Assembly (NCBI GenBank): GCA_026708645.1
Contig: JAPOUM010000040.1
Span: forward strand, 124,001-188,000
From: Acidimicrobiaceae bacterium
GTDB lineage: Bacteria; Actinomycetota; Acidimicrobiia; Acidimicrobiales; Aldehydirespiratoraceae
Length of the DNA stretch: 64,000 nucleotides
Direction of reading: 5' to 3'
Shown: piece by piece, positions 8,346 through 20,509 of the stretch
Position numbering within the stretch: position 1 is the first letter of the stretch
Layout: the number at the start of each line of letters is the position of its first letter
Position numbers and translations under genes: made by a program
Notes under the pieces: model-generated
Databases searched by the model: none
What the model saw: the letters and a program-made list of their open reading frames with translations, nothing else
What the model was told of the DNA's origin: nothing

Positions 8346-9957
8346 CGACCCCGGCCGCATCCTGGCGGGCCAGAAATGGTGCAGGACCAGCGTCAGCGGC
8401 GAGCCGCCGCGTCTCGACCGGTTCCGCAATCGTCGGCGCTTCCAGTCCTCCACGCTGAACGTCACCGGGATCTCGCTGACGGCGGTGTCGGCGGGCCTGC
8501 TGGCCTGCACGCTGCTGGAAGCTCTCAGCAGCGACCGCGACACCGCAGCGTTGTTCGCGGCGACTCTGCTGGTGGGCGCCACAGGGGCGCTGCTGTGGTG
8601 CTTCACCGAGCCCGGAACCCTGCGCATGCGTCAGATCTTCGCCACGGTGGGCTGGACCTGGATGCTCACCACGCTGCTGGGCGCTGCGCCGTATGTGCTG
8701 GCCGGCACTTTCGCTGTGAGCGGCGCCGGTTTCGTCGAGCAGGTCGTGAACAGCGTTTTCGAGTCCGCGTCCGGGTTCTCATGCACCGGCGCCACGGTCA
8801 TGACCGATTTCGACAACGCCGGCAGCGGCCTGATGATGTACCGCCAGCTCACCCAGTGGTACGGCGGCATGGGGGTGGTGGTGCTGGCGGTGGCGGTGCT
8901 GCCGTTCCTGGGAGTCGGCGGCCTGGAGCTGATCTCGGCCGAGGCCCCCGGCACTTCGTCTGACCGTTTGACTCCCAGAGTCAGCGAGACGGCGCGGCGG
9001 CTCTGGGTCGTCTACGCCGGTTTCACAGTGTTGTCGGCGGCGGCGCTGTTCGCGGCCGACGGCTTCGCTTCGCTCTATGACGCTGTGGCGCACGCTCTGA
9101 CGGCGGCGTCCACCGGCGGCTTCTCGCCGCATCCCGACTCGATCGGCCATTACGACAGCGCCGTCGTCGAGACGGTGGTGATCGTGTTGATGATCCTGGG
9201 GGGCACGAGCTTCTCGCTGCACTGGCGGGCGCTGGCGACCCGCGGCCTGCCTTACTGGCGCAACAGCGAGTTCCGTTCGTACTTGTTCGTTCTGGGCGTG
9301 TTCTCGCTTGGGGTGGTGGCGCTGCTGTGGCTCGACGACGGCATGGCTTTCGTTTCGGCGTTGCGCGCCGGGTTTTTCAACGTGGTGTCGCTTGGCACCA
9401 GCACCGGCTTCGGCAACGCCGCCGGCAGCGCCACGGCGGGCGACTATGTGACCTGGGTCGCCGGAGCGCAGCTGCTGCTGCTGTTTCTGATGGTGGTGGG
9501 AGGCTGCAGCGGATCCACGGCAGGAGGCATCAAGGTGATGCGAATGCGGGTGCTGGGCCTGCTGATGGTCCGTTCGGTGCGCAAAACCCAGACTCCGCAT
9601 CTGGTGATGCCGGTGCGGCTCGGTCGTGACGTGATCGCAGAGAGCGTGGTGGCGCGGGTGGCCGGCTTCTTTCTGCTGCATTTCTTGATGATGATCGCCG
9701 GGCTGCTGACAGTCACCGCGCTGGGGGGAGAGCTGGAAGCCTCGCTCGGCGCGGTCGTCTCGGCTTTGGGCAACATGGGCCCGGCGCTGGGAGAAGCCGG
9801 CCCGACCGCCAGCTACGCCGAAGCTTTCAGCCTGCCGGCGCGGCTGGTGCTGGCCCTGCTGATGATCGTCGGGCGCCTCGAGATCCTGCCGATACTGCTG
9901 GCGTTCGTGCCGCACGTCTACCGCGCCCAGGCCCTCAGGCGTGTGATCCGCCGCTGA
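8338..9957 (+). CDS. trkH: TrkH-type potassium channel subunit, canonical paralogue
   Basis: Second TrkH family membrane protein, about 539 aa. Pore segments SASGFSCTGATV, STGGFSPHPDS, GTSTGFGNAAG and SALGNMGPALGEAG, and the canonical loop GGCSGSTAGGIKVMRMR. The GTG start lies inside the stop of the previous trkH (8-nt overlap), and the N-terminus begins with a short basic, soluble stretch before the first helix. Together with trkA it makes a three-gene potassium uptake operon with two pore proteins and one gating protein. Confidence 0.92.
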   Translation: MASDPGRILAGQKWCRTSVSGEPPRLDRFRNRRRFQSSTLNVTGISLTAVSAGLLACTLLEALSSDRDTAALFAATLLVGATGALLWCFTEPGTLRMRQIFATVGWTWMLTTLLGAAPYVLAGTFAVSGAGFVEQVVNSVFESASGFSCTGATVMTDFDNAGSGLMMYRQLTQWYGGMGVVVLAVAVLPFLGVGGLELISAEAPGTSSDRLTPRVSETARRLWVVYAGFTVLSAAALFAADGFASLYDAVAHALTAASTGGFSPHPDSIGHYDSAVVETVVIVLMILGGTSFSLHWRALATRGLPYWRNSEFRSYLFVLGVFSLGVVALLWLDDGMAFVSALRAGFFNVVSLGTSTGFGNAAGSATAGDYVTWVAGAQLLLLFLMVVGGCSGSTAGGIKVMRMRVLGLLMVRSVRKTQTPHLVMPVRLGRDVIAESVVARVAGFFLLHFLMMIAGLLTVTALGGELEASLGAVVSALGNMGPALGEAGPTASYAEAFSLPARLVLALLMIVGRLEILPILLAFVPHVYRAQALRRVIRR

Positions 9958-10084
9958 GCCGGTCGTGCCGTCTGTTCCGGCTGTGCCCGTTGATCGGCTG
10001 CGCAGCGGCTCGCAGCTGTTCGGCTGTTCGGCTGCTTGGCTGTTCGGCTGTTCGGCGGATTAGCCGAGACTGTGATCCGCCGCT
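9942..10084 (+). repeat. Duplicated trkH 3' end and ggctgttc repeats downstream of trkH
   Basis: The 14-mer tgtgatccgccgct at the 3' end of trkH recurs at 10071-10084, each followed by (g)agcc. Between them lie several copies of the octamer ggctgttc. GGCGGAT at 10054-10060 and ATCCGCC at 10075-10081 could form a 7-bp stem with a 14-nt loop. No gene is apparent between trkH and gltB; the second copy and the hairpin may serve as a weak terminator (inference). Confidence 0.7.
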
Positions 10085-10210
10085 AGCCTGACGGACGCGT
10101 TTCTAGCGGTGAACGGCCAATGACGTCCCTCCCGCCGCCGTGCTCAGCCGCGGCTCGCAGCATCGCTTCTGACGGGAGACGCAGTCAATCGCAGCCGAGA
10201 CAACGCGAGC

Positions 10211-14962
<4,752 letters not shown>

Positions 14963-15022
14963 GGCTGAGGCTGAGGCACATGGCCGAGCTACCCATGACT
15001 GAGCGACACATGGCAGAGACTC

Positions 15023-16486
15023 ATGGCTGATCCGCGGGGTTTCATGAACTACGACCGCGAGCTGCCGTCGCGGCGGCGCGTGCCGGTGAGGCTGAGCGAC
15101 TGGCGCGAGGTCTACGAAGACTTCCCTGAGGACCGGCTGCGCCGGCAGGCGGCGCGCTGCATGGACTGCGGCATCCCCTTCTGCAACAACGGCTGCCCTT
15201 TGGGCAACCTGATCCCCGACTGGAACGATCTGGTGTATCGGGGCCAGTGGCGAAGCGCCATAGAGCGCTTGCACGCCACCAACAACTTCCCCGAGTTCAC
15301 GGGCCGGCTGTGCCCCGCCCCGTGCGAAGCCGCTTGCGTGCTGGGCATCCACGAGCCGCCGGTGACCATCAAACAAGTCGAGGTGGAGATCATCGACCGG
15401 GCCTGGGCCGAAGGCTGGATCGAGCCGCAGATCGCCGCGGCCCGCAGCGGGCGCAGCGTGGCGGTGGTCGGCTCGGGGCCTGCGGGTCTGGCCGCGGCCC
15501 AGCAGCTCACCAGAGCCGGTCATGACGTGGTGGTTTTCGAGCGCGCTGACCGCATAGGCGGTCTGTTGCGCTACGGCATACCCGAGTTCAAGATGGAGAA
15601 GCGCCACTTGGACCGCCGGTTGGAGCAGATGCGGGCCGAAGGCACCGAGTTCCGCGCCGGCGTCGACGTCGGCAGCGACGTCACAGCCGACGAGCTGCGT
15701 GCCGGTTTCGACGCGGTGGTGCTGGCCTGTGGCGCCACCGCATGGCGCGACCTGCCGATACCTGGGCGTGACCTGCGGGGCGTGCATCAGGCGATGGAGT
15801 ATCTGCCGCTGGCGAACCGCGTGCAGCAAGGCGACCTCGACGTCTCGCCGATCAGCGCGGCAGGCCGCAACGTGGTGATAATCGGCGGCGGCGACACCGG
15901 CGCCGACTGCCTGGGGACCGCGCACCGCCAGAAAGCCGCGTCGATCCGGCAGTTCGAGATCATGCCGCGTCCGCCCGACGAGCGCGCCGCCTCTGATCCG
16001 TGGCCGACGTGGCCGACGATCTACCGGGTCTCCTCAGCCCACGAGGAGGGCGGCGAGCGCGACTACGCCATCAACACAGTGGAGTTCGTCGACGACGGCG
16101 CAGGCAACCTGGCCGGTCTGTCCACCGTGAGAGTCGAGCAGACCTTCAAAGACGGCCGCATGAGCTTCGACCCGGTTCCGGGCACCGAAGAGCAGGTGCC
16201 GGCCGAGTTGTGCCTGCTGGCGATGGGCTTCGTCGGACCCGAGCGCGGCCGTCTGATCGAACAGTTCGGGGTGGATCTCGACGCCCGAGGCAACGTGGCG
16301 CGCGACGACGACTGGGCTGCCGGCACTGCGGGCGTCTACGTGTGCGGCGACATGGGCCGAGGCCAGAGTCTGATCGTCTGGGCCATAGCCGAAGGCCGGG
16401 CCTGCGCCGCTTCGGTGGACGCCCATCTGACAGGATCGACCGCGCTGCCTGCGGTGGTTGCGCCGAACTCGGCGCCCTTGAAATAG
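15023..16486 (+). CDS. gltD: Glutamate synthase, small subunit
   Basis: FAD/NADPH subunit that passes electrons to GltB. 487 aa. N-terminal Fe-S region with CMDCGIPFCNNGCPLGN and CPAPCEAACVLG, FAD-binding VAVVGSGPAGLAAAQQL, NADPH-binding VVIIGGGDTGADCLG, and the C-terminal FAD contact VCGDMGRGQSLIVWAIAEGR. ATG start. The short gap after gltB is filled with imperfect repeats (ggctga and acatgg), consistent with co-transcription. Confidence 0.97.
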   Translation: MADPRGFMNYDRELPSRRRVPVRLSDWREVYEDFPEDRLRRQAARCMDCGIPFCNNGCPLGNLIPDWNDLVYRGQWRSAIERLHATNNFPEFTGRLCPAPCEAACVLGIHEPPVTIKQVEVEIIDRAWAEGWIEPQIAAARSGRSVAVVGSGPAGLAAAQQLTRAGHDVVVFERADRIGGLLRYGIPEFKMEKRHLDRRLEQMRAEGTEFRAGVDVGSDVTADELRAGFDAVVLACGATAWRDLPIPGRDLRGVHQAMEYLPLANRVQQGDLDVSPISAAGRNVVIIGGGDTGADCLGTAHRQKAASIRQFEIMPRPPDERAASDPWPTWPTIYRVSSAHEEGGERDYAINTVEFVDDGAGNLAGLSTVRVEQTFKDGRMSFDPVPGTEEQVPAELCLLAMGFVGPERGRLIEQFGVDLDARGNVARDDDWAAGTAGVYVCGDMGRGQSLIVWAIAEGRACAASVDAHLTGSTALPAVVAPNSAPLK

Positions 16487-16543
16487 GCCGGAGCGCCCGG
16501 CTGAATGGCGCACTCGGACTCTCAGCGCCCGGCTGAAACAGGA

Positions 16544-16555
16544 GGGGGGGGGGGG
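16544..16555 (+). repeat. G12 homopolymer between gltD and the sortase gene
   Basis: Twelve consecutive G after gga, in the 87-bp gap between two converging genes. It is downstream of both stop codons, so no coding consequence is visible. One of several long G/C tracts in the window. Confidence 0.9.
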
Positions 16556-16573
16556 AGCGGGGGCGCTCGGGCC

Positions 16574-17350
16574 TCAGGTTCCGGTCGCGGTGTCGACGTG
16601 TGACGCGAACACCACCACGTTGTCGGGGTAGGTGCGCTCATCGAAGTCGTAGTCGCCTCCGCAGGTGACCAGCCGCAGAGTCGGCGCCTCGGTGGGGCCG
16701 TAGACGGCGTCAGTGGGGAAAGCGTCCTTGTCGTGAGTCTCGAGGTGCTCCACCACGTAGGTGACGGTCGATCCGTCCACGCGGTCGATGTGGATCTCGT
16801 CCCCGCTCGACAGGTACCTCAGATGGAAGAACACGCCTTCGCTCTCCTCGGAGTCGACATGGCCGAGGATCACCGCCGGGCCTGTTTCGCCGGGTTCGGG
16901 CCCTCCCAGCCACCAGCCGGCGAGGTCGGCTCGTTCGGGAACCTCGATAGTGCCGTCGTCTTGCAGCCCCAGAGGAACGATCGGCGCCTGCACGCCGAGC
17001 CTGGGTATGCGAACGACCGAAGGGTTCGGCGCCTGGAGCCGAGCGTCTTGCGGGTCTTGGGGATCCTGGCTGTGCTGGTCCGTCGGGGGTGTCAGATCCT
17101 GAGGCGCCCAAATGCTTGCGAGCGCTCCCGCGGCGATCTGGCCGCGAGTTTCTGAAGCAGCGGCGCCTGAGGCTGCTGTCGCGGATAGCGGAGCAGCGGG
17201 CGCCGCCGCGATCTCTCCGGTATCGGCTTCTCCGGTATCGGCGCCGTCGGCAGGAGCAGCCGCAGCGTCAGCGTCTCCCGTGGACACAGGCGCCGGGGGA
17301 GCAGATGCGGCGCCGGCAGTGGTGTTCGCAGGCGCCGCACCGCAGGACAC
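16574..17350 (-). CDS. Sortase (class E/F-like), lipoprotein-like N-terminus
   Basis: Transpeptidase-like fold. Visible: the beta-barrel start SVVRIPRLGVQAPIVPLG, the catalytic His in GHVDS, the catalytic Cys in LVTCGGDYD, and Arg in DERTYPDN. A long Ala/Pro/Thr linker (about residues 10-100) separates the N-terminus from the barrel. From the GTG at 17350 the protein begins VSCGAA, but the frame stays open upstream through LLRAKTAATLLTVAVFAVSC, which reads like a lipoprotein signal ending in a lipobox Cys. There is no ATG/GTG/TTG in that upstream stretch; a CTG at 17410 is the only candidate. The surface protein encoded just upstream may be its substrate. Confidence 0.82.
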   Translation of the reverse strand: MSCGAAPANTTAGAASAPPAPVSTGDADAAAAPADGADTGEADTGEIAAAPAAPLSATAASGAAASETRGQIAAGALASIWAPQDLTPPTDQHSQDPQDPQDARLQAPNPSVVRIPRLGVQAPIVPLGLQDDGTIEVPERADLAGWWLGGPEPGETGPAVILGHVDSEESEGVFFHLRYLSSGDEIHIDRVDGSTVTYVVEHLETHDKDAFPTDAVYGPTEAPTLRLVTCGGDYDFDERTYPDNVVVFASHVDTATGT

Positions 17351-17460
17351 GGCAAAAACGGCGACCGTCAGGAGCGTCGCTGCCGTTTTGGCTCGTAGAA
17401 GAGTTCTCAGAAGAACAGAAGCGGGCGCTGCGCCCGAGTTGTGGCCTGTCAGTGTGTCAG

Positions 17461-17490
17461 TCCCCGGCCGCGCTTTGAAGCGGCCGGGGA
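17461..17490 (-). terminator. Perfect 11-bp hairpin between surface-protein and sortase genes
   Basis: TCCCCGGCCGC, 8-nt loop, GCGGCCGGGGA. It lies between the stop of the surface protein gene and the sortase reading frame on the same strand, with no T-run. It could be a partial terminator that lowers sortase expression relative to the abundant surface protein (inference). Confidence 0.55.
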
Positions 17491-17508
17491 CTCGGACGTC
17501 GTCTCTCG

Positions 17509-18153
17509 TCAGGCGTTGCGTCGAGATGCCAGAGTCGCTGCGCCCAACAGGGTCAAAGCGGCGACAGTCGCGGCGACCGGGACGGTCGAGGTGTTGCCGT
17601 CGGATCCGGCCGTGCCTCCGAATCCGGTCTGGGCGCCGCCTTCAGGCGTGATGTCGTCGCCTATGTCGTCGGTGCTGTCAGCGACGAACAGCACAGGAAC
17701 AGCGCTCGTTTGCGTCTGTGTGACGTCGCCGCCGCCGAAAGCGAAGTTCGCGGTGACATTGTAAGTGATTTCGGCGGTGAAGGTGCCGTCGTCGCCGATA
17801 GTGATCGGGGCGCCGATGGGAGCGAGCCGGCAGTCGTCGATGCTCATGGAGGAAGCAACCGCTATCAGGTCTTCCACTGGGGTCGCTGTTGTGAGCTGCT
17901 CGCCGGGAACAGTGCAGGGGACGATGAAGATCGCCGAGCCTGGATTCCAGTTTGCTCCAGTGACCGTGAAGGTGTGCTCCCCGGGGCCGGGAACGGCCGC
18001 CGGATCAGCCGACATCGTGGGGGCGTCTTGAGCGCTGGCCTGACTGGTCATCCCCCACAGGGCCAGCAAGCATGCAGCAGCGGCCACCGCCATGATCTTC
18101 TTGGTGCTCATTCTAAGAGACGAGGTTGTTGTCTTTGATGTCGTTGTTGGCAT
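17509..18153 (-). CDS. Secreted, membrane-anchored protein with a neocarzinostatin-like domain
   Basis: 214 aa. The N-terminus carries a signal peptide (KKIMAVAAAACLLALWG then ASAQD). Residues about 45-140 resemble the neocarzinostatin fold: FTVTGANWNPGSAIFIVPC, a second Cys in IDDCRLAP, and TIGDDGTFTAEITYNVT. The C-terminus has a Gly/Asp-rich linker, a hydrophobic helix (VPVAATVAALTLLGAATLA) and a basic end SRRNA. This is the layout of a sortase substrate, with AQTG upstream as a possible degenerate sorting signal instead of LPXTG. ATG at 18153 has AAAGGA five bases away, so it was preferred over the ATG at 18111, although it makes a long n-region. The sortase follows it. Confidence 0.72.
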   Translation of the reverse strand: MPTTTSKTTTSSLRMSTKKIMAVAAAACLLALWGMTSQASAQDAPTMSADPAAVPGPGEHTFTVTGANWNPGSAIFIVPCTVPGEQLTTATPVEDLIAVASSMSIDDCRLAPIGAPITIGDDGTFTAEITYNVTANFAFGGGDVTQTQTSAVPVLFVADSTDDIGDDITPEGGAQTGFGGTAGSDGNTSTVPVAATVAALTLLGAATLASRRNA

Positions 18154-18601
18154 TGTTGTCCTTTCGCTGAAGGGCGCGATTCGATTGGTTTGCTGTTCTC
18201 GCCGCCGAGCCGAGCGATCGGGCTTTCAAGCGCAGCGTCTGTCACTGTAGCCGACGACAGAACGCCGCTGTGATATTTCGCAACTTGTCGGCGCCGCGCC
18301 GGACGGCTCGCAAGCTCAGCACGCTGCTTTCAGACGCGCGCTCGCGGCTTCTGCGAGGCATTTCGTCAGACACCAGCGCGGCTTTGATGCGGCATGCGAG
18401 TCTCAGATCAAGAGAGCGATGCACGCTCCACGAGAGTGATGCATGCTGCTGAGCGGCGCCGCGACGCGACCGGCTTTGATGCGGCATGCGAGTCTCAGGC
18501 CACGCGCGGCTTCGACAGGGCTCAGCATTGCCGGCGCGCTACGCTGAAAACGCAGAGCAGGCTGCGGAGAATCCGCCCGAAAAATCCAGGGGAGAGCGCG
18601 C
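18154..18601. other. Intergenic region with a 28-bp direct repeat
   Basis: No convincing gene. The 28-mer starting cggctttgatgcggcatg occurs perfectly at 18379-18406 and 18471-18498. Between the copies a shorter motif (gatgcacgct / gatgcatgct) is also repeated. Divergent promoters for the surface-protein gene and the phosphatase gene should lie here, but no strong boxes were found. Confidence 0.8.
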
Positions 18602-19681
18602 GTGGTCACGATCATTCTTGATCTCCTGTCGTTGTGTTGCGCGCTGGCTGTCGTCTTGTACGTCCGCTCAGCACGGCACCGGCAGCGTTTCGTGCGGCTG
18701 CTCCAAGCCGATCAGAGCACTCACCCTGAGGCTCTGACCCTGGCAGAGGGAGCGTTTCGCAAAGAACTCCATGGGGCGGCCGTCTACGGCTTGCTGCTGT
18801 TGGCAGTGGTGCTGGTGAACCGTTTGCAGGTCGACAACGTCATCGCGGTGCTGGGCTTGTTGATGCTGCCGGCTCTGGCGTCGGCGTGGTGGGCGCGCTC
18901 GGCTGTGGAAGAGGCTCGCATCGCTCGCAACCGTTATGCCATGGAGCTGCGCGCCGAGCAGGCTCTGGAGCAGCAGAATCTCGCCCCCAAGGCTTGGGCG
19001 GCCCGGCTGGCGCCTGAGCAAGTGCCTGATTTCAGCGGTTTCGAGATCGGCCGGGTGTATCAGGCCGGTTCGGGGCTCATGGCCGGCGATTTCTTCGATG
19101 TCAATCGTCTGGGTCCCAGCCGTGTGGCGGCGGTCATCGGCGACGTCTCCGGTCACGGCATCGAGTCGTCGATCACGGCGTTCCAGGCGAAATATCTGTT
19201 GAGAGTGTTCCTGCGCCAGTTCCGCGACCCGGCTCAGGCTTTCGAGGAGCTCAACGCCCAGCTGGCGACAGGGGACCGCAACGAAGAATTCATCTCGGTT
19301 TGCGTGGTGGTGTTCGACACCGAGGCAGCGACGCTGCGTTACGCCTCGGCGGGCCACCCGGCGGCGTTCCTGTTCCAAGAGGACAGCACCAAGCCGCTGC
19401 GCTCGACCGGGCCGCTGCTGATGCTCGACCCCGAAGCCACCTACTTCTCCAAGGAGATACCGCTGTTCTCGGGTGATCTGGTGGTGATGTACACCGACGG
19501 CTTGGCCGAAGCGCGGGCTTCGGATCAGCAGTTCGGCGAGAGCCGGATCATCCGCTCCGTGGAGCGTGACCTGAACGCCGCTCCCGACGTGTTGTGCAAG
19601 TCGCTGCTGGACGCCGCCAAAGACTTCGCAGGCGGGTCGATCAACGATGACACCGCCATCATGGCGATACGCCGCGACTGA
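18602..19681 (+). CDS. Membrane-anchored SpoIIE/RsbU-type PP2C phosphatase
   Basis: 359 aa. N-terminal hydrophobic segments at about 1-21, 59-73 and 80-98, a short helical linker, then a PPM-type serine phosphatase domain from about residue 140. Metal-binding motifs: GDFFDV, GDVSGHGIESS, VMYTDGLAEA and NDDTAIMAI. Proteins of this type dephosphorylate anti-anti-sigma factors in partner-switching pathways (family knowledge); no anti-sigma or STAS gene is adjacent. GTG start. The next small gene begins five bases after its stop. Confidence 0.88.
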   Translation: MVTIILDLLSLCCALAVVLYVRSARHRQRFVRLLQADQSTHPEALTLAEGAFRKELHGAAVYGLLLLAVVLVNRLQVDNVIAVLGLLMLPALASAWWARSAVEEARIARNRYAMELRAEQALEQQNLAPKAWAARLAPEQVPDFSGFEIGRVYQAGSGLMAGDFFDVNRLGPSRVAAVIGDVSGHGIESSITAFQAKYLLRVFLRQFRDPAQAFEELNAQLATGDRNEEFISVCVVVFDTEAATLRYASAGHPAAFLFQEDSTKPLRSTGPLLMLDPEATYFSKEIPLFSGDLVVMYTDGLAEARASDQQFGESRIIRSVERDLNAAPDVLCKSLLDAAKDFAGGSINDDTAIMAIRRD

Positions 19682-19685
19682 GCGC

Positions 19686-19922
19686 ATGGCTTGGTGCCCG
19701 GACTGCGAGCGATACCTCACCCCGCCGACGCTGAGCAGCGAAGGCGCCTGCCCGGACTGCGGCGAGCAGGTGGAGCATCCGACCGAGCGCCAAGTGGAGC
19801 ACCCGACCGAGCGCGGCGAACCCGACGTTGAACGCATTCCCTGGCATTTCTGGCTGGCGGTGGGCGCGGCGGTCGTTTATCTGGTGTGGCGGGTCGTGCA
19901 GGGCGCGGCTCTGCTGCTGTAG
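19686..19922 (+). CDS. Small zinc-ribbon membrane protein
   Basis: 78 aa. Two CPDC motifs (WCPDCERYL and ACPDCGEQ) form a zinc ribbon. Then an eight-residue tandem duplication (VEHPTERQ, VEHPTERG) and one C-terminal transmembrane helix (FWLAVGAAVVYLVWRVV). ATG chosen because it lies five bases after the phosphatase stop and directly precedes the zinc ribbon. Likely co-transcribed with the phosphatase; function unknown. Confidence 0.7.
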   Translation: MAWCPDCERYLTPPTLSSEGACPDCGEQVEHPTERQVEHPTERGEPDVERIPWHFWLAVGAAVVYLVWRVVQGAALLL

Positions 19923-20013
19923 CCCTAGCCTCGACGAGCTATGGCGTGAGCGCCGGAACCGTCGAGAGCAGCGGGTGCGGCTCTGGTGCTGCAGCCGCTA
20001 GCCTCAACGGAAA

Positions 20014-20088
20014 CGGGCTGTGGCGCAGCTTGGTTAGCGCGTCGGTCTGGGGGACCGAAGGTCGGGAGTTCAAATCTCCCCAGCCCGA
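20014..20088 (+). tRNA. tRNA-Pro (GGG)
   Basis: Acceptor stem CGGGCTG/CAGCCCG, D arm GCGC..GCGC, anticodon stem TCGGT/ACCGA with loop CTGGGGG (anticodon GGG), T arm GGGAG-TTCAAAT-CTCCC, discriminator A. The accessory island begins right after it, so the 3' end may have been an integration site (inference). Confidence 0.95.
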
Positions 20089-20211
20089 CAGACGAGAGCC
20101 GGACGCGAGCCTCGCCCCGGCGATCGATGGGCGGCGACCTGACTGCGGCCGGATTCAGGCGATCGGACAGAACTGCCGAATAAAACTGCGGGACTCAGCC
20201 CGGCTGCGAAT

Positions 20212-20343
20212 TCAGGGGATGATGTCCAAATGATTGCAGTGGTGAGGTCGCACGACCGTGAAGTCTCGCCTGTCGATAGTGGCGACGGTCGTGATGCCGA
20301 GCCTCTCGCTTGCGGCCACCACTGAGGCGTCGACGGTCCCGAG
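20212..20343 (-). pseudogene. C-terminal remnant of a VapC-like PIN toxin
   Basis: Minus strand reads GTVDASVVAASERLGITTVA then TIDRRDFTVVRPHHC and a stop after DIIP. This matches the end of PIN-domain toxins: the GxxDA(S)VVA(A)AERLG helix and the T-D-R-(R)-(D/H)F metal-site strand. Upstream the frame runs into Arg/Thr-rich sequence without the N-terminal acidic residues, so only the last 43 or so codons survive. It lies between the tRNA-Pro and the HNH gene, consistent with debris from earlier insertions. Confidence 0.72.
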
Positions 20344-20405
20344 GGCTTGTCTCGTTCGGGTCGGGTCTCGACCTAGTGTCGCGGTTCGGCCTTGTCTGTT
20401 GGTGT

Positions 20406-20509
20406 CTTGGGTGTTGTCTTAGGCGCCTCCGTTTCTGTTTCGATCATCCGCGCCGCCCGTGGCTCGTCCACAGCTGTGCTTGGGTGTTGTCTTGGGCGCC
20501 TCCGTTTCT
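20406..20509. repeat. 31-bp direct repeat at the 3' end of the HNH gene
   Basis: The 31-mer beginning cttgggtgttgtctt occurs at 20406-20436 and again, with one mismatch, at 20479-20509. The second copy is inside the HNH coding region, the first just past its stop, so the C-terminal tail of the protein has been created or extended by local duplication. Confidence 0.85.

Noticed and set aside
6642-8627. 661-codon minus-strand open frame opposite the trkH genes
   Set aside because: Composition (Arg/Gln/His/Ala) is that of an antisense frame, and the plus strand has clear membrane proteins.
9958-10210. Small gene or ncRNA between trkH and gltB
   Set aside because: Only repeats of ggctgttc and a copy of the trkH 3' end; no start/stop with a coding look.
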